Of a stretch of 64,000 bases of DNA, positions 55,932 to 64,000 are shown piece by piece. The DNA comes from Nucisporomicrobium flavum (GTDB lineage Bacteria > Actinomycetota > Actinomycetes > Mycobacteriales > Micromonosporaceae). Where the stretch lies: positions 1 through 64,000 of the forward strand of contig NZ_JADMLH010000019.1 of the NCBI RefSeq assembly GCF_016464385.1, written 5' to 3'. The position numbers and the translations under genes were made by a program. Each line of letters starts with the position of its first letter. Within the stretch, counting starts at the first letter, position 1. The notes beneath the pieces are model-generated. The model searched no databases. It saw nothing but the letters and a program-made list of their open reading frames with translations, and had not been told where the DNA came from.

Positions 55932-56645
55932 AGAATTACCTTGTCTCGTCGTCGGTCTGGGGGCGCGCGCTGGTCGTGAGAGCACGAACCTCAAGCGTAC
56001 CCGAGAGGGAACGCTCGCAGCTGTCGCACAACAGCAGGCAACAATACCCGCCAGCGCGGCGCACGGTCAAAACGGGCTGCGTATGGAACGTCAGTGGCCC
56101 GTCAAGGCCGACGGACCGCACAACTTACCGGGCCCAGGATAGGCCGTGACCCATGGCACGCCGACAGCGGGTGACGTGATTCCACCCACGATGGGGACCC
56201 GCGGGCATGAATGCCTCTTAGCAGGCTCGAAACATACGGGACGCAGGGCCGAAATTCCCCACCGGCACGCTTCGGTCATGGCAAGCGGTGCGGCCCCGGC
56301 GACGCGGCCCGGACGGACGTCCGGAGACGCGCGCCACCGCACGGCCGGCCCAGGTGCGGCCCCGGCGAGCAGGCTCGGACGGAACTCCGGCGACGCTCAC
56401 CGCCGCACCGGACAGGAACCACCGCCAGGGTTGAGGACGGACCTGGCGGTGCCCGCCGGAACGGGTGACCGCTCCGGCGAAGAAGAGTCGCGGCGTGCGC
56501 CGGCCGGAGGTACGGCGGAGAACGTAGGCGTGACATGGGAGCGGGTCGACGCTGAGGACGGCGTGCTCCGGGCGTGCCCTTCGGTGGACCGGCCGGCCAC
56601 GCCGCGGCTCGAACAACCGTCCGACAACCTGCGCACGGGCGTCGG
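55932..56645. other. Divergent intergenic region upstream of rplM and the hemD fusion
   Basis: No gene is supported in these 714 bases. The left part holds the rplM leader and promoter. The right part contains two diverged 66-nt direct repeats (56288-56353 and 56354-56419, both beginning GTGCGGCCCCGGCGA) and GC-rich sequence leading to the HemD-fusion start. Long open frames here lack ribosome sites and recognisable domains. Confidence 0.65.
56041..56070 (-). promoter_or_regulatory. rplM-rpsI promoter
   Basis: On the minus strand TTGACC (56070-56065) and TATTGT (56046-56041) are 18 nt apart, a good housekeeping promoter. It would give a leader of about 100 nt. A weaker second pair, TTGACG (56105-56100) and TACGCA (56083-56078), lies 35 nt further upstream. 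Confidence 0.7.
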
Positions 56646-57791
56646 ATGACGGAACGCACGGGGGGCACGCGCAAATCCGTGATCGCGGCGTCGGCGCTCA
56701 CGGAGCCGACGGCGTCGCTGGCCGGGTACACGATCGGGGTGACCTCGGACCGGCGCCGCGACGAGCTGGCCGGCCTGCTGGAGCACCGCGGCGCCCGGGT
56801 CGTGATCGCACCGGCCCTGCGCATCGTGCCGATCGCGGACGACGCGGAGCTGCGCGCCGCGACCCGCCACTGTCTGGCGACGCCACCCGACATCGTGCTG
56901 GTCAACACCGGCATCGGGATGCGGGGCTGGATGGAGGCCGCCGAGGGCTGGGGGCTGGCGGAGGCGCTGCGGGGGGTCCTCTCGGGCGCCTACCTGGTGG
57001 CCAGGGGGCCCAAAGCGAGGGCGGCGGTCCGCTCCGCAGGCCTGCAGGACCAGTGGTCCCCCGAGGGTGAGGGCTACGAGGAGGTCGTCGACCACCTGAC
57101 CGCCCGCGGCCTGGCCGGGCTGACCGTGGCGACGCAGCTGCACGGCGAGAGCCAGCCGGAGTACACCGAGGCGCTGCAGGCTGCCGGTGCACGGGTGATC
57201 GAGGTGCCGGTGTACCGCTGGGCGCCACCGATCGACCCCGCGCCGCTGCATCGCCTGGTGGATCTCATCGCGGGCCGGCTCGTGGACGCGGTCACGTTCA
57301 CCTCGGCACCCGCCGTCGCGGCCCTGCTGCGCGCCGCCGGCCCCAGCACCGAGCCGCTGCTGGAGGCGCTGCGCCACCACGTGCTCGCGGCGTGCGTCGG
57401 GCCGGTGACCGCGGCTCCGCTGCGCAGGCACGACGTTCCGGTGGTCGCGCCCGCGAGGGCACGCCTGGGCGCACTGGTACGCACCATCGTCGACGAGCTG
57501 CCGAAGCGGGCGATGAGCCTCGAGGTGGCCGGCCATACGCTGACGTTGCGGGGCCACGCGGCGATCGTGGACGGCAACCTGAAACCCCTGGCCCCCGCGC
57601 CGATGGCGGTGCTGCGAGCGCTCGCCGCCGCGCCGGGGCGGGTGCTGTCCCGGGCGGCGCTGCTGCGGACGCTCCCGCGCGGCGCGGACGAGCACGCGGT
57701 GGAGATGGCCGTGGCGCGGCTCCGGGCCGGCCTGGGCGCCCCGGGCGTGATCCAGACCGTGGTGAAGCGCGGGTACCGCCTGCCCACCTGA
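56646..57791 (+). CDS. Uroporphyrinogen-III synthase fused to a winged-helix DNA-binding domain
   Basis: The 381-residue protein joins a HemD-like domain (about residues 25-265, GYTIGVTSDRRRDELAGLLE, DAVTFTSAPAVAALL) to an OmpR-type winged helix (about 285-381, LTLRGHAAIVDGNLKPLAPA, VLSRAALLRTLPRGADEHAVE, TVVKRGYRLPT). HemD closes the tetrapyrrole ring; the fusion suggests a regulator that senses a tetrapyrrole or uses the fold only for ligand binding. The start is ATG 56646. No other heme gene is adjacent. A similar fusion is known in mycobacteria (Rv0260c). Confidence 0.9.
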   Translation: MTERTGGTRKSVIAASALTEPTASLAGYTIGVTSDRRRDELAGLLEHRGARVVIAPALRIVPIADDAELRAATRHCLATPPDIVLVNTGIGMRGWMEAAEGWGLAEALRGVLSGAYLVARGPKARAAVRSAGLQDQWSPEGEGYEEVVDHLTARGLAGLTVATQLHGESQPEYTEALQAAGARVIEVPVYRWAPPIDPAPLHRLVDLIAGRLVDAVTFTSAPAVAALLRAAGPSTEPLLEALRHHVLAACVGPVTAAPLRRHDVPVVAPARARLGALVRTIVDELPKRAMSLEVAGHTLTLRGHAAIVDGNLKPLAPAPMAVLRALAAAPGRVLSRAALLRTLPRGADEHAVEMAVARLRAGLGAPGVIQTVVKRGYRLPT

Positions 57792-57793
57792 CC

Positions 57794-57811
57794 CCGCCCG
57801 CGGGGGCGGCC
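57794..57811. terminator. Short GC hairpin between convergent genes
   Basis: CCCCGCCCGCGGGGGCGG can fold as a compact stem just after the hemD-fusion stop and 20 nt before the end of the convergent cvnD gene. It has no T-run, so its strength is uncertain. Confidence 0.45.
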
Positions 57812-57830
57812 TCAGGTGGGCGGACGTCCG

Positions 57831-58451
57831 CTATCCGACCGGGGTCGGAAAGCCGCGTTCCTGCTCGGCCACCAGCGTGCGCATGGCATGCTCGACGACG
57901 CCGACCAGCACCTGCTTGACGGAGTCGCGGTTCCGGGCGTCGCACATGATCAGCGGCACCTGCGGCGCGATGGCCAGCGCCTCGCGTACCTCCTCCGGCT
58001 CGTACCGCGGCGCGCCGTCGAAGCAGTTCAGCGCGACGAGGTACGGCAGGTGACGGTTCTCGAAATAGTCGAGCGGCGCGAAGGCGTCGGAGATCCGACG
58101 GGTGTCCACCAGGACCGCGGCACCCACGGCTCCCCGGATCAGCTCGTCCCACATGAACCAGAAACGGGTCTGGCCCGGGGTACCGAACAGGTACAGGATC
58201 AGGTCGTCGGCCATGGTGATGCGACCGAAGTCCATCGCCACCGTGGTCGTCTCCTTGCCCGGCACCTTGGACGCGTCGTCGATGCCCTGTCCCGCCGAGG
58301 TCATCACGGCCTCGGTGGTCAGCGGCTCGATCTCGGAGACCGCGCCCACGAGCGTGGTCTTTCCCACGCCGAAGCCACCAGCGACGACGATCTTCGCGGA
58401 GGTGATCTCCTTGGGTTGCGCCCCCGCCCGCTCAGAGCTTGCGAAGTCCAC
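57831..58451 (-). CDS. cvnD: Conservon small GTPase (CvnD)
   Basis: This 206-residue Ras-like GTPase is the output switch of the conservon. It has a P-loop GGFGVGKTT, switch regions around TTTVAMDFGRI, DxxG replaced by FGTPGQTRFWF, and VALNCFDG in the place of NKxD. It overlaps cvnC by 20 nt. In Streptomyces the CvnA-D proteins form a membrane-bound, G-protein-coupled-receptor-like complex affecting development and antibiotic production. Confidence 0.95.
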   Translation of the reverse strand: MDFASSERAGAQPKEITSAKIVVAGGFGVGKTTLVGAVSEIEPLTTEAVMTSAGQGIDDASKVPGKETTTVAMDFGRITMADDLILYLFGTPGQTRFWFMWDELIRGAVGAAVLVDTRRISDAFAPLDYFENRHLPYLVALNCFDGAPRYEPEEVREALAIAPQVPLIMCDARNRDSVKQVLVGVVEHAMRTLVAEQERGFPTPVG

Positions 58452-58794
58452 TCAACACCCTTTCCAGCAGATCCATCCGCTCCGTGAACCCTTCCTTGGG
58501 AGCGGCGCTGTGCAGCGACAGCATCCCGTCGGCGACCATGTCGGCGACGAGTACCCGGGCGACACCCAGCGGGAGCCGGCTGTAGGCCGCGATCTCGGCC
58601 AGCGACTGCGCCCGTGGCTCGCACAGCACGGCTATGCGGTACTTGTCGTGCCCGGCGAACCGGGCTTCCTGAACGGCGGCCTGGCTGGCGACCAGGACCG
58701 CCTCGATGGGAATGTCCCGGCGCGGCTCCGTCCGGCCGCGGGTGACCGCATACGGTCGGACCAGGTTGCCGCGGGGGTCGTGCGGCTGTCCCAT
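58432..58794 (-). CDS. cvnC: Conservon DUF742 protein (CvnC)
   Basis: The 120-residue DUF742 protein begins VRPYAVTRGRTEPR, with a winged-helix-like middle (YSRLPLGVARVLVADMVADG) and the usual C-terminal ERVLSGLRKL. The last 20 nt overlap cvnD. It bridges the roadblock protein and the GTPase in the conservon; a separate DNA-binding role is not established. Confidence 0.94.
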   Translation of the reverse strand: MGQPHDPRGNLVRPYAVTRGRTEPRRDIPIEAVLVASQAAVQEARFAGHDKYRIAVLCEPRAQSLAEIAAYSRLPLGVARVLVADMVADGMLSLHSAAPKEGFTERMDLLERVLSGLRKL

Positions 58795-58845
58795 CGAACG
58801 GTCACCTCCTTCGCGAGCTGGACGTAGGGACGTGCGGGATCCTTG

Positions 58846-59259
58846 CTAGACCTGGTGGGCGACGGCCTCACGCGGCGCCGGCACCAGGGCGGCGCCGACC
58901 CGCTCGACGAGCAGCGCCATCTCGTAGCCGACCTGGCCCACGTCACAGCTGCGGGCGGCCAGGACGGCCATCGACGATCCGTCGCTGATGGACATCAGGA
59001 AGAGGTATCCGCTGTCCATCTCGATGATCGTCTGTTGCACCGCGCCCGCGTTGAACATGCGGGAGGCGCCGTCGGTCAGGCTGACCACGCCGGAGGTGAT
59101 CGCGGCGAGCTGGTCGGCACGGTCCGCGGGCAGATCCCGCGACGAGGCCAGCAGCAGGCCGTCGGCGGAGACCGCGACCACGTGCGCGATCCCGGCCACG
59201 CTGTCGGCGAAGTTGCTGAGCAGCCAGCCCATGTCCTGCATGGTGGGGGGCCTGGTCAC
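58846..59259 (-). CDS. cvnB: Conservon roadblock/LC7 protein (CvnB)
   Basis: The 137-residue roadblock/LC7 protein has MGWLLSNFADSVAGIAHVVA, ITSGVVSLTDGASRMF and the C-terminal VGYEMALLVERVG. Such proteins act as GTPase-activating or scaffold partners of the cognate small GTPase. The start overlaps the cvnA stop by 4 nt, and cvnC follows after 51 nt. Confidence 0.95.
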   Translation of the reverse strand: MTRPPTMQDMGWLLSNFADSVAGIAHVVAVSADGLLLASSRDLPADRADQLAAITSGVVSLTDGASRMFNAGAVQQTIIEMDSGYLFLMSISDGSSMAVLAARSCDVGQVGYEMALLVERVGAALVPAPREAVAHQV

Positions 59260-62200
59260 TGTCCGTTCTCCTTCGGAGCAGGGGCGCCCTCGGCAGCTTC
59301 CTCACTGCCGGCTGTACGCCCTCGTTGCACGCCTCGGTGGTACGCGGAGAGGAGCCCGCGCACCTCATCCGGGCTGCGCCGTTTCTGGTTTCGGGGAGCG
59401 GTCTGCACGCCGCCGGGCACGAGCTGTGCCTGGGGCGTCCGCTTGGGCAGCCCGGAGCGGGTGGTGTCGCTGACGGTGGGTGCCGCCGCCGCCATCGCCC
59501 GCTGCCATCCTTCGTCGGCCGCGGTGCGCCAGGCGTCCTCGGCCGACCTGCGAGGCCGGGGTACTGACTGGTTACCGCCGTCCGGACCGGCGTCAGCCGG
59601 CCGCGAACCATTCTGCCCCGCCGTGTCGGAACCGGCGGCGACCGGAGCCGGGGACGCCGGAGCGGCGGGGACCGCGGGCGACACCGGGGCGGGCGGAGCC
59701 GTGACGGGCCGGGCGGCCGGGGCGGTCGTCCGGGGTGCCGCGCTCGCGGTCTGCGGTGCGGCGGTCGTGGTCGTGGTGCCGGCCGGGGACGACTGGTTCG
59801 GCGGCGGCGCGTAGCCCGCGGTCGGCATGCCCCACTCCTCCGTGATCGGCCCGTCGTGACCCTTGAACCAGCTCTGTTGCATCTGCAGGAAGATCGGCGC
59901 CGCTTCCGGCCGCTCCTCCTGCTGCGCCGCGGGAGGCGGGGGCGGTGGCGGCATCGCGGCGAGCGCGGCGCCCCAGCCGTTGGGCTCGGGACTCACGGGC
60001 CGGTGCGGTGCCGTCGGGGTCACCGGCCGCGACACCTGGGTGTCGGCCGCCGAGCCCTGCATCGTCGGGTACGCCATCGTCGGCGAGCCGGCCACCCCCG
60101 AGTCGTACGCCGAGGTCCCCGCCGGCACCGGGTCGACCGGCTGCGTCACCCGGGTGGGCAGCGGCGGACGCTCGTCGGCGCCGCGCTTGGGCAGCGCGGG
60201 CCGGTTCGGGGTCGGGAAGCCGTCCCCCTGCTGCGGCCGCTGCGACGGCTGCACCGGAAGCTGAGGGTGGCTCGGGATGTCGGGCTGCCGCGGCGGCGCG
60301 GAGATCGTCGGCGGAGCGCTCCGGTCCGCGGCGGGGAAGCTGTCGGAGCGGTGCTGCCACGGCTCGGGCGCGATCGCCGGCAGGGTGGCTGTCGCCGCGC
60401 TGCCCCGGCCCAGCGGCATCGGGTCGTTCCAGCCGCCGGGCGTCGGCTCGAGCTGTCGGTTGCCGCGCGAGGGCGGGTCCAGCGGCCGGTTGTTCGGCAG
60501 CACCACGATGTGGTTCGGCAGGATCACCTGGGCGACCGTGCCGCCCTCGATGTTGGCGCGCAGCTCGACGCGGATGCCGTACCGGTTGGCGAGCCGGCTC
60601 ACGACGGCGAGACCCATCAGGCGGAACGCGGCCACGTCGACGTCGGGCGTCTCGGCGAGGCGCCGGTTCAGGCTGTCCATCTGTTCCTCGGACATCCCGA
60701 GCCCGCGGTCCTCGACCTGGATCACCACGTAGTCGCGGATCCGGCGGCCGTCCGCCACCACCACGGTGTTCGGCGGCGAGAAGCGGGTCGCGTTGTCGAG
60801 CAGCTCGGCGACGAGGCGTACCACGTCGTTGACGGCGACGGCGCTGATCGCGATGTCGGTGTCGACCGTGCCGAACTCGATGCGGTTGTACAGCTCGACC
60901 TCGGACTGAGCGGCGCGCAGCGCGTCGACCACCAGGGCGTCCTCGCGGCGCGGGGCGCTGGAGTCGGCGCCGGCGAGGACCAGCAGGTTCTCGTCGTTGC
61001 GGCGCATCCGGGTGGCGAGGTGGTCCAGCTCGAAGAGCTGGGCGAGCCGCTTGGGGTCCTCCTCGCCGCGCTCGATCTGGTCGAGCTCGCCGATCATCCG
61101 GTCGACCAGGCTCTGCGAGCGCCGGGCCAGGTTGAGGAACATCGCCGAGACGCTGGTCCGCAGGGCGGCCTGCTCGGCGGCGATGCGGACCGCCTCGCGG
61201 TGGACCACGTTGAACGCCTGCGCCACCTGGCCGACCTCGTCGCGGTTGCTGAGCCGGATCGGGTCGCGCACCTGGCGCACGATGTCGTCGGCGCCGCCCT
61301 CGCCCAGGTTGCGGACGTCGCGCAGCCGGGCGACGGCGTCGGGCAGGTCGCGGTTGGCCACCGCCAGGGCGCCCTCCCGCAGCCGGCGGAGGGAGAGGTT
61401 GAGCGAGCGGGCGAGCAGCACGGCCAGGGCCACAGCGATGATCAGCGTGAGCAGCACCAGGGCGGCCTCGATGGCGGCCTGCCGGGTCACCGAGGCGCTC
61501 TCGTCGCTCGCCTGCCGCAACGCCTGGCTCTCGAGCCGTTGCTCGGCCCAGCGCATCAGGTCGACCACCGAGCCCATCGACTGGGTGATGTCCTGCGGCG
61601 GCACCGCGCTGCCCCGGGTGAGGCGCAGCGCGACCTGGTCGGCCAGGTTCACCGCGTCGCCGGTGACGGTGTTCTCGACGAGCGCCTGCTGCTCGGGGGT
61701 GGCCACCAGGGCGAAGCCCTCGAGCGCCTCCTGCTGGCTGGTCTGCGTCGCGGTGAAGACGGACAGCTGCTCGTCGCTGACGTCGCCGGCGATGCGGGCG
61801 GCGTACGCGACCGCTTCCTGCTCCGCCGTGCCCGCCTTGGCCCGGGAGAACGCCGAGACCGCGCGGAGGCTGTCGGCGACCTTGCCGGCGCCGGCGTACT
61901 GGCTGAGCACCTCGCCGTACCCGACGAGGTCGGTGATGACGACGCCGTAGCGCAGCACGGCCTCGGACACGGCGATCTGGTCGCGGTCCGTGATCTTCTT
62001 GCGGGTCGCGTCCATCGTGCGCAGGTGGTCGTCGATCCGGGCGAGCCGGTCCTCCACGGCCGGCGGCGGCTCGTCGAGCGCCCGCCGGTCCGTCGTGTAC
62101 CTCTGGATCCGCTGATCACTCTGGGCGATGACGGCGTTGTAACCGTCCGGCTTCGAGCCGGGGGTCGCGAGGTACTCGGCGGCCGCCATCCGCTCCTTGT

Positions 62201-62510
62201 GCAGGTACTGCGTCAGCTCCGACACGTCGGTGGAGAGCCGGGTCAGGTCCTCCACCTGGCTCGCGTCGAGGGCGCGGCCGCCGACGTCGATCAGCCGTAC
62301 GGTGGCCAGGGCGAGCACGGCCAGCAGCGGCACGAAGAGGATCATGGCCAGCTTCGAGCGGATGCGGGCGTCCCGCAGCCGCGGCAACCGGCCGCGGCGC
62401 TCGCGGGTTCCAGCGCCGCCATCCCTGCCGCCGTCGTCACTGCCTGCGGCAGGATCGGCGGCGGAGCCCGCGGGATAGGTCGAGGCCTGGGTCGAAGAAC
62501 CGGTGCTCAC
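59256..62510 (-). CDS. cvnA: Conservon sensor histidine kinase-like protein (CvnA)
   Basis: The 1084-residue membrane sensor has a first helix at about residues 53-74, an extracellular nitrate/nitrite-sensor-type domain (about 80-340), a second helix (346-368), a HAMP segment (about 370-450) and an HATPase domain with the N-box around N573 (LLDNATRFSPP) and VEDRGLGMS at 599-607. No clear phospho-accepting His motif is seen. Residues about 680-1084 form a very long Pro/Ala-rich disordered tail. It is the first gene of the four-gene conservon and transmits the signal to CvnB-D. Confidence 0.94.
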   Translation of the reverse strand: MSTGSSTQASTYPAGSAADPAAGSDDGGRDGGAGTRERRGRLPRLRDARIRSKLAMILFVPLLAVLALATVRLIDVGGRALDASQVEDLTRLSTDVSELTQYLHKERMAAAEYLATPGSKPDGYNAVIAQSDQRIQRYTTDRRALDEPPPAVEDRLARIDDHLRTMDATRKKITDRDQIAVSEAVLRYGVVITDLVGYGEVLSQYAGAGKVADSLRAVSAFSRAKAGTAEQEAVAYAARIAGDVSDEQLSVFTATQTSQQEALEGFALVATPEQQALVENTVTGDAVNLADQVALRLTRGSAVPPQDITQSMGSVVDLMRWAEQRLESQALRQASDESASVTRQAAIEAALVLLTLIIAVALAVLLARSLNLSLRRLREGALAVANRDLPDAVARLRDVRNLGEGGADDIVRQVRDPIRLSNRDEVGQVAQAFNVVHREAVRIAAEQAALRTSVSAMFLNLARRSQSLVDRMIGELDQIERGEEDPKRLAQLFELDHLATRMRRNDENLLVLAGADSSAPRREDALVVDALRAAQSEVELYNRIEFGTVDTDIAISAVAVNDVVRLVAELLDNATRFSPPNTVVVADGRRIRDYVVIQVEDRGLGMSEEQMDSLNRRLAETPDVDVAAFRLMGLAVVSRLANRYGIRVELRANIEGGTVAQVILPNHIVVLPNNRPLDPPSRGNRQLEPTPGGWNDPMPLGRGSAATATLPAIAPEPWQHRSDSFPAADRSAPPTISAPPRQPDIPSHPQLPVQPSQRPQQGDGFPTPNRPALPKRGADERPPLPTRVTQPVDPVPAGTSAYDSGVAGSPTMAYPTMQGSAADTQVSRPVTPTAPHRPVSPEPNGWGAALAAMPPPPPPPAAQQEERPEAAPIFLQMQQSWFKGHDGPITEEWGMPTAGYAPPPNQSSPAGTTTTTAAPQTASAAPRTTAPAARPVTAPPAPVSPAVPAAPASPAPVAAGSDTAGQNGSRPADAGPDGGNQSVPRPRRSAEDAWRTAADEGWQRAMAAAAPTVSDTTRSGLPKRTPQAQLVPGGVQTAPRNQKRRSPDEVRGLLSAYHRGVQRGRTAGSEEAAEGAPAPKENGQ

Positions 62511-62983
62511 GACATCTCCTCGCTGATCTTCCCCGCATCTCTTCGCCCGCCCGATCGCCGGCGCCCGGGCCCAGCCGTTGGCTGCGGCAAGGCTGGTGCC
62601 GCACGCGGCACGGCCGCGATTTCATCAGAGTCGGCAACCCTTTGGGAAGCCCGAGACATCCCGGAAACAGGGCTCACGCGCACCCGGCGATCACCCGAAG
62701 GGGTCGACAATCGACGGTGAGTAGGCGTTGACGTGGGCGAATGTAACCGTAACGACGGTCTGTGTCGACACAGTGACGCATGTCCATCAAGATTCCAACC
62801 ACTATGTGGGATGCCTGTCCCGCGCCCCTGTCGAGGGCACGGCTTGACCACGACTCTTCACGTTGGCAAGGTTTGGCGCGATTGGACGGACGGACTGTCC
62901 GTGTTCACGCGGTCCACTCCGGACAACGTTGCGTTCTGCGGGACACCTCATGTCCCGGCACCGCCCTCGAGGAGGCACCCCCA
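62511..62983. promoter_or_regulatory. Divergent control region of cvn and the solute-binding gene
   Basis: The 473-nt gap holds no gene. Bases 62720-62900 are less GC-rich than the surroundings and likely hold both promoters. A perfect 14-bp palindrome CTGTGTCGACACAG (62760-62773) is the best operator candidate. No convincing -35/-10 pair was identified on either strand. Confidence 0.6.
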
Positions 62984-64000
62984 GTGAGGCTCCCCCGTCG
63001 CCTGACGGCGTCCGTCGCCGCATCGGCGCTCGTCGTCACCGCCCTCGCGGCCTGCGACTCCGACAGCGAGGCGAGCGGCAAGACCGACGTCGTGATCGGC
63101 GCCGACCTGGCCTCCGGCTCCGCCGTGGACGCCGCGTACGCCCGCGCCCTGCAGTTGCGCGTCGAGCAGGTGAACGCGTCCGGACAGCTCGGCAACTACA
63201 ACCTCGTCCTGCGCATCCAGGACAACAAAGCCGACCCCACGTCCTCGCTGCGCAACATCAGCACCATGGGCGACGACGCGTCGGTGGCCGCGATCGTCTC
63301 CGGTGTCTGCAGCGAGTGCGCAGTGGCCGCAGCGAAGACGATCAACGACAAGCGGGTGCCGACCATCGCGCTCGCGCCCGCCGACGAGATCAGCACGCCG
63401 GTGGAGAGCCGGCGCTACCTGTTCAAGCTCGGCCCGAACGCAGCCGACAGCGCGGCGGCGCTCACCGCGGAGCTCGTGCGTACGAACACCAAGTCGGTGG
63501 CACTGCTCTACTCCGACGACCTGTACGGCAAGGGCGGCCGCAGCCACATGGTCAAGGACCTCGCCAAGGCGAACATCGAGGTGACGAACCAGCTGCCGGT
63601 GAAGCCGACCGCCACGGACGTCACCCAGACGGTGGGCACGCTGACCGACACCGAGCCGGACGCGCTGGTGGTCTGGACCGGTGCGGACCAGGCGACGCTC
63701 GCCGCCACCAGCGCCAAGGTGGCCAAGTACAAGGGCCGGGTGTACTTCGACGCGGCCGCCGCGGGGGACCTGTTCCTCCCGCAGGAGGCCGCCGCGGCGA
63801 CGAACAACACGACGATGGTGTTCACCCAGATCCTCGCGATCGACGACGTGATCGCCACGACGCCGGCCAAGGCCGCCCGCAAGCAGTGGTTCCGCGACTA
63901 CACCTCGCGCTATGGCAGCTACTCGGGCGCCGCGTCGTTCGGCGCCGACGCGATCTCGCTCATCGCCGACGCCGTGGCCAAGGCCGGCACGAACCGGCAG
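62984..64000 (+). CDS. ABC transporter substrate-binding lipoprotein (partial)
   Basis: The reading frame from the GTG at 62984 stays open to the window end (339 codons), so the gene is cut. GAGGAGG lies 8 nt before the start. The signal peptide ends in the lipobox LAAC (Cys about residue 24). The mature part (VVIGADLASGSAVDAAYARA, LRIQDNKADPTS, GVCSECAVAAAKTINDK) is a periplasmic-binding-protein-like I fold of the branched-chain amino acid type. It carries an unusual pair of cysteines in VCSEC. It is divergent from cvnA. Ligand and partner genes lie outside the window. Confidence 0.9.
   Translation, partial: MRLPRRLTASVAASALVVTALAACDSDSEASGKTDVVIGADLASGSAVDAAYARALQLRVEQVNASGQLGNYNLVLRIQDNKADPTSSLRNISTMGDDASVAAIVSGVCSECAVAAAKTINDKRVPTIALAPADEISTPVESRRYLFKLGPNAADSAAALTAELVRTNTKSVALLYSDDLYGKGGRSHMVKDLAKANIEVTNQLPVKPTATDVTQTVGTLTDTEPDALVVWTGADQATLAATSAKVAKYKGRVYFDAAAAGDLFLPQEAAAATNNTTMVFTQILAIDDVIATTPAKAARKQWFRDYTSRYGSYSGAASFGADAISLIADAVAKAGTNRQ

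Overview
The window is about 64 kb of very GC-rich DNA with densely packed genes, frequent GTG starts and many stop/start overlaps. Gene content points to a filamentous actinobacterium, most likely Micromonosporaceae and plausibly Actinoplanes-like: a WhiB protein, a BldM-like regulator, a conservon (cvnABCD), a PspC sensor kinase, a GroEL with a His-rich tail, and HrcA/CIRCE control of groESL. The genus is an inference from gene content, not a database match. A large part of the gene order (guaA, guaB3, guaB, a DUF5319 gene, whiB, groEL, groES, tsaD, rimI, tsaB, tsaE, alr, nnr, acpS, glmS, glmM, rpsI, rplM) follows the arrangement known from mycobacteria and Streptomyces, with lineage-specific blocks inserted.

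Layout. 0.2-4.4 kb: a three-part envelope-stress-like system (NarL-type regulator, PspC-domain histidine kinase, and a divergent PspC/LiaF-like membrane protein with a small membrane partner). 4.4-6.7 kb: phosphatidylserine decarboxylase and phosphatidylserine synthase, convergent around a strong terminator; together they make phosphatidylethanolamine. 7-9.8 kb: two tandem double-NUDIX proteins and a small PspC protein. 10.3-21.7 kb: purine genes guaA, guaB3 and guaB flank two secreted subtilases, an LCP-family protein and an M1 lipoprotein peptidase. 21.8-29 kb: BldM-like and WhiB regulators, a 1.2 kb gene-free tract with minisatellites, a membrane-anchored molybdopterin oxidoreductase, a P-loop kinase, and groEL/groES with two CIRCE operators. 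29-35.7 kb: a methyltransferase, a YbaK-type deacylase, and a sugar ABC import operon with its ROK regulator. 35.7-39.1 kb: an asymmetric heterodimeric ABC exporter. 39.2-47.1 kb: a long leftward run of tRNA t6A genes (tsaD, tsaB, tsaE), rimI, ung, an alpha/beta hydrolase, alr, nnr and acpS. 47.2-53.3 kb: a DnaA-box-like cluster, a small helical protein translationally coupled to a DUF1023 hydrolase, glmS, an MmpS-like protein and an aminotransferase. 53.4-56 kb: glmM, rpsI and rplM. 56.6-64 kb: a HemD/winged-helix fusion, the cvn conservon and the start of a solute-binding lipoprotein cut by the window end.

A recurrent feature is short GC-rich tandem repeats (units of 10, 17, 18, 28, 29 and 30 nt) in gene-free gaps, several of them between convergent genes. 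I found no tRNA, rRNA, CRISPR array, transposase, integrase or prophage gene. Most of the window is core chromosome. The less ordinary items are the DnaA-box-like cluster upstream of acpS, the putative ATC start of the PspC kinase, the ABC exporter with complementary defects in its two ATPase halves, the BldM-like regulator with a degraded receiver, the coupled small-helical-protein/DUF1023 pair, and the minisatellite family.
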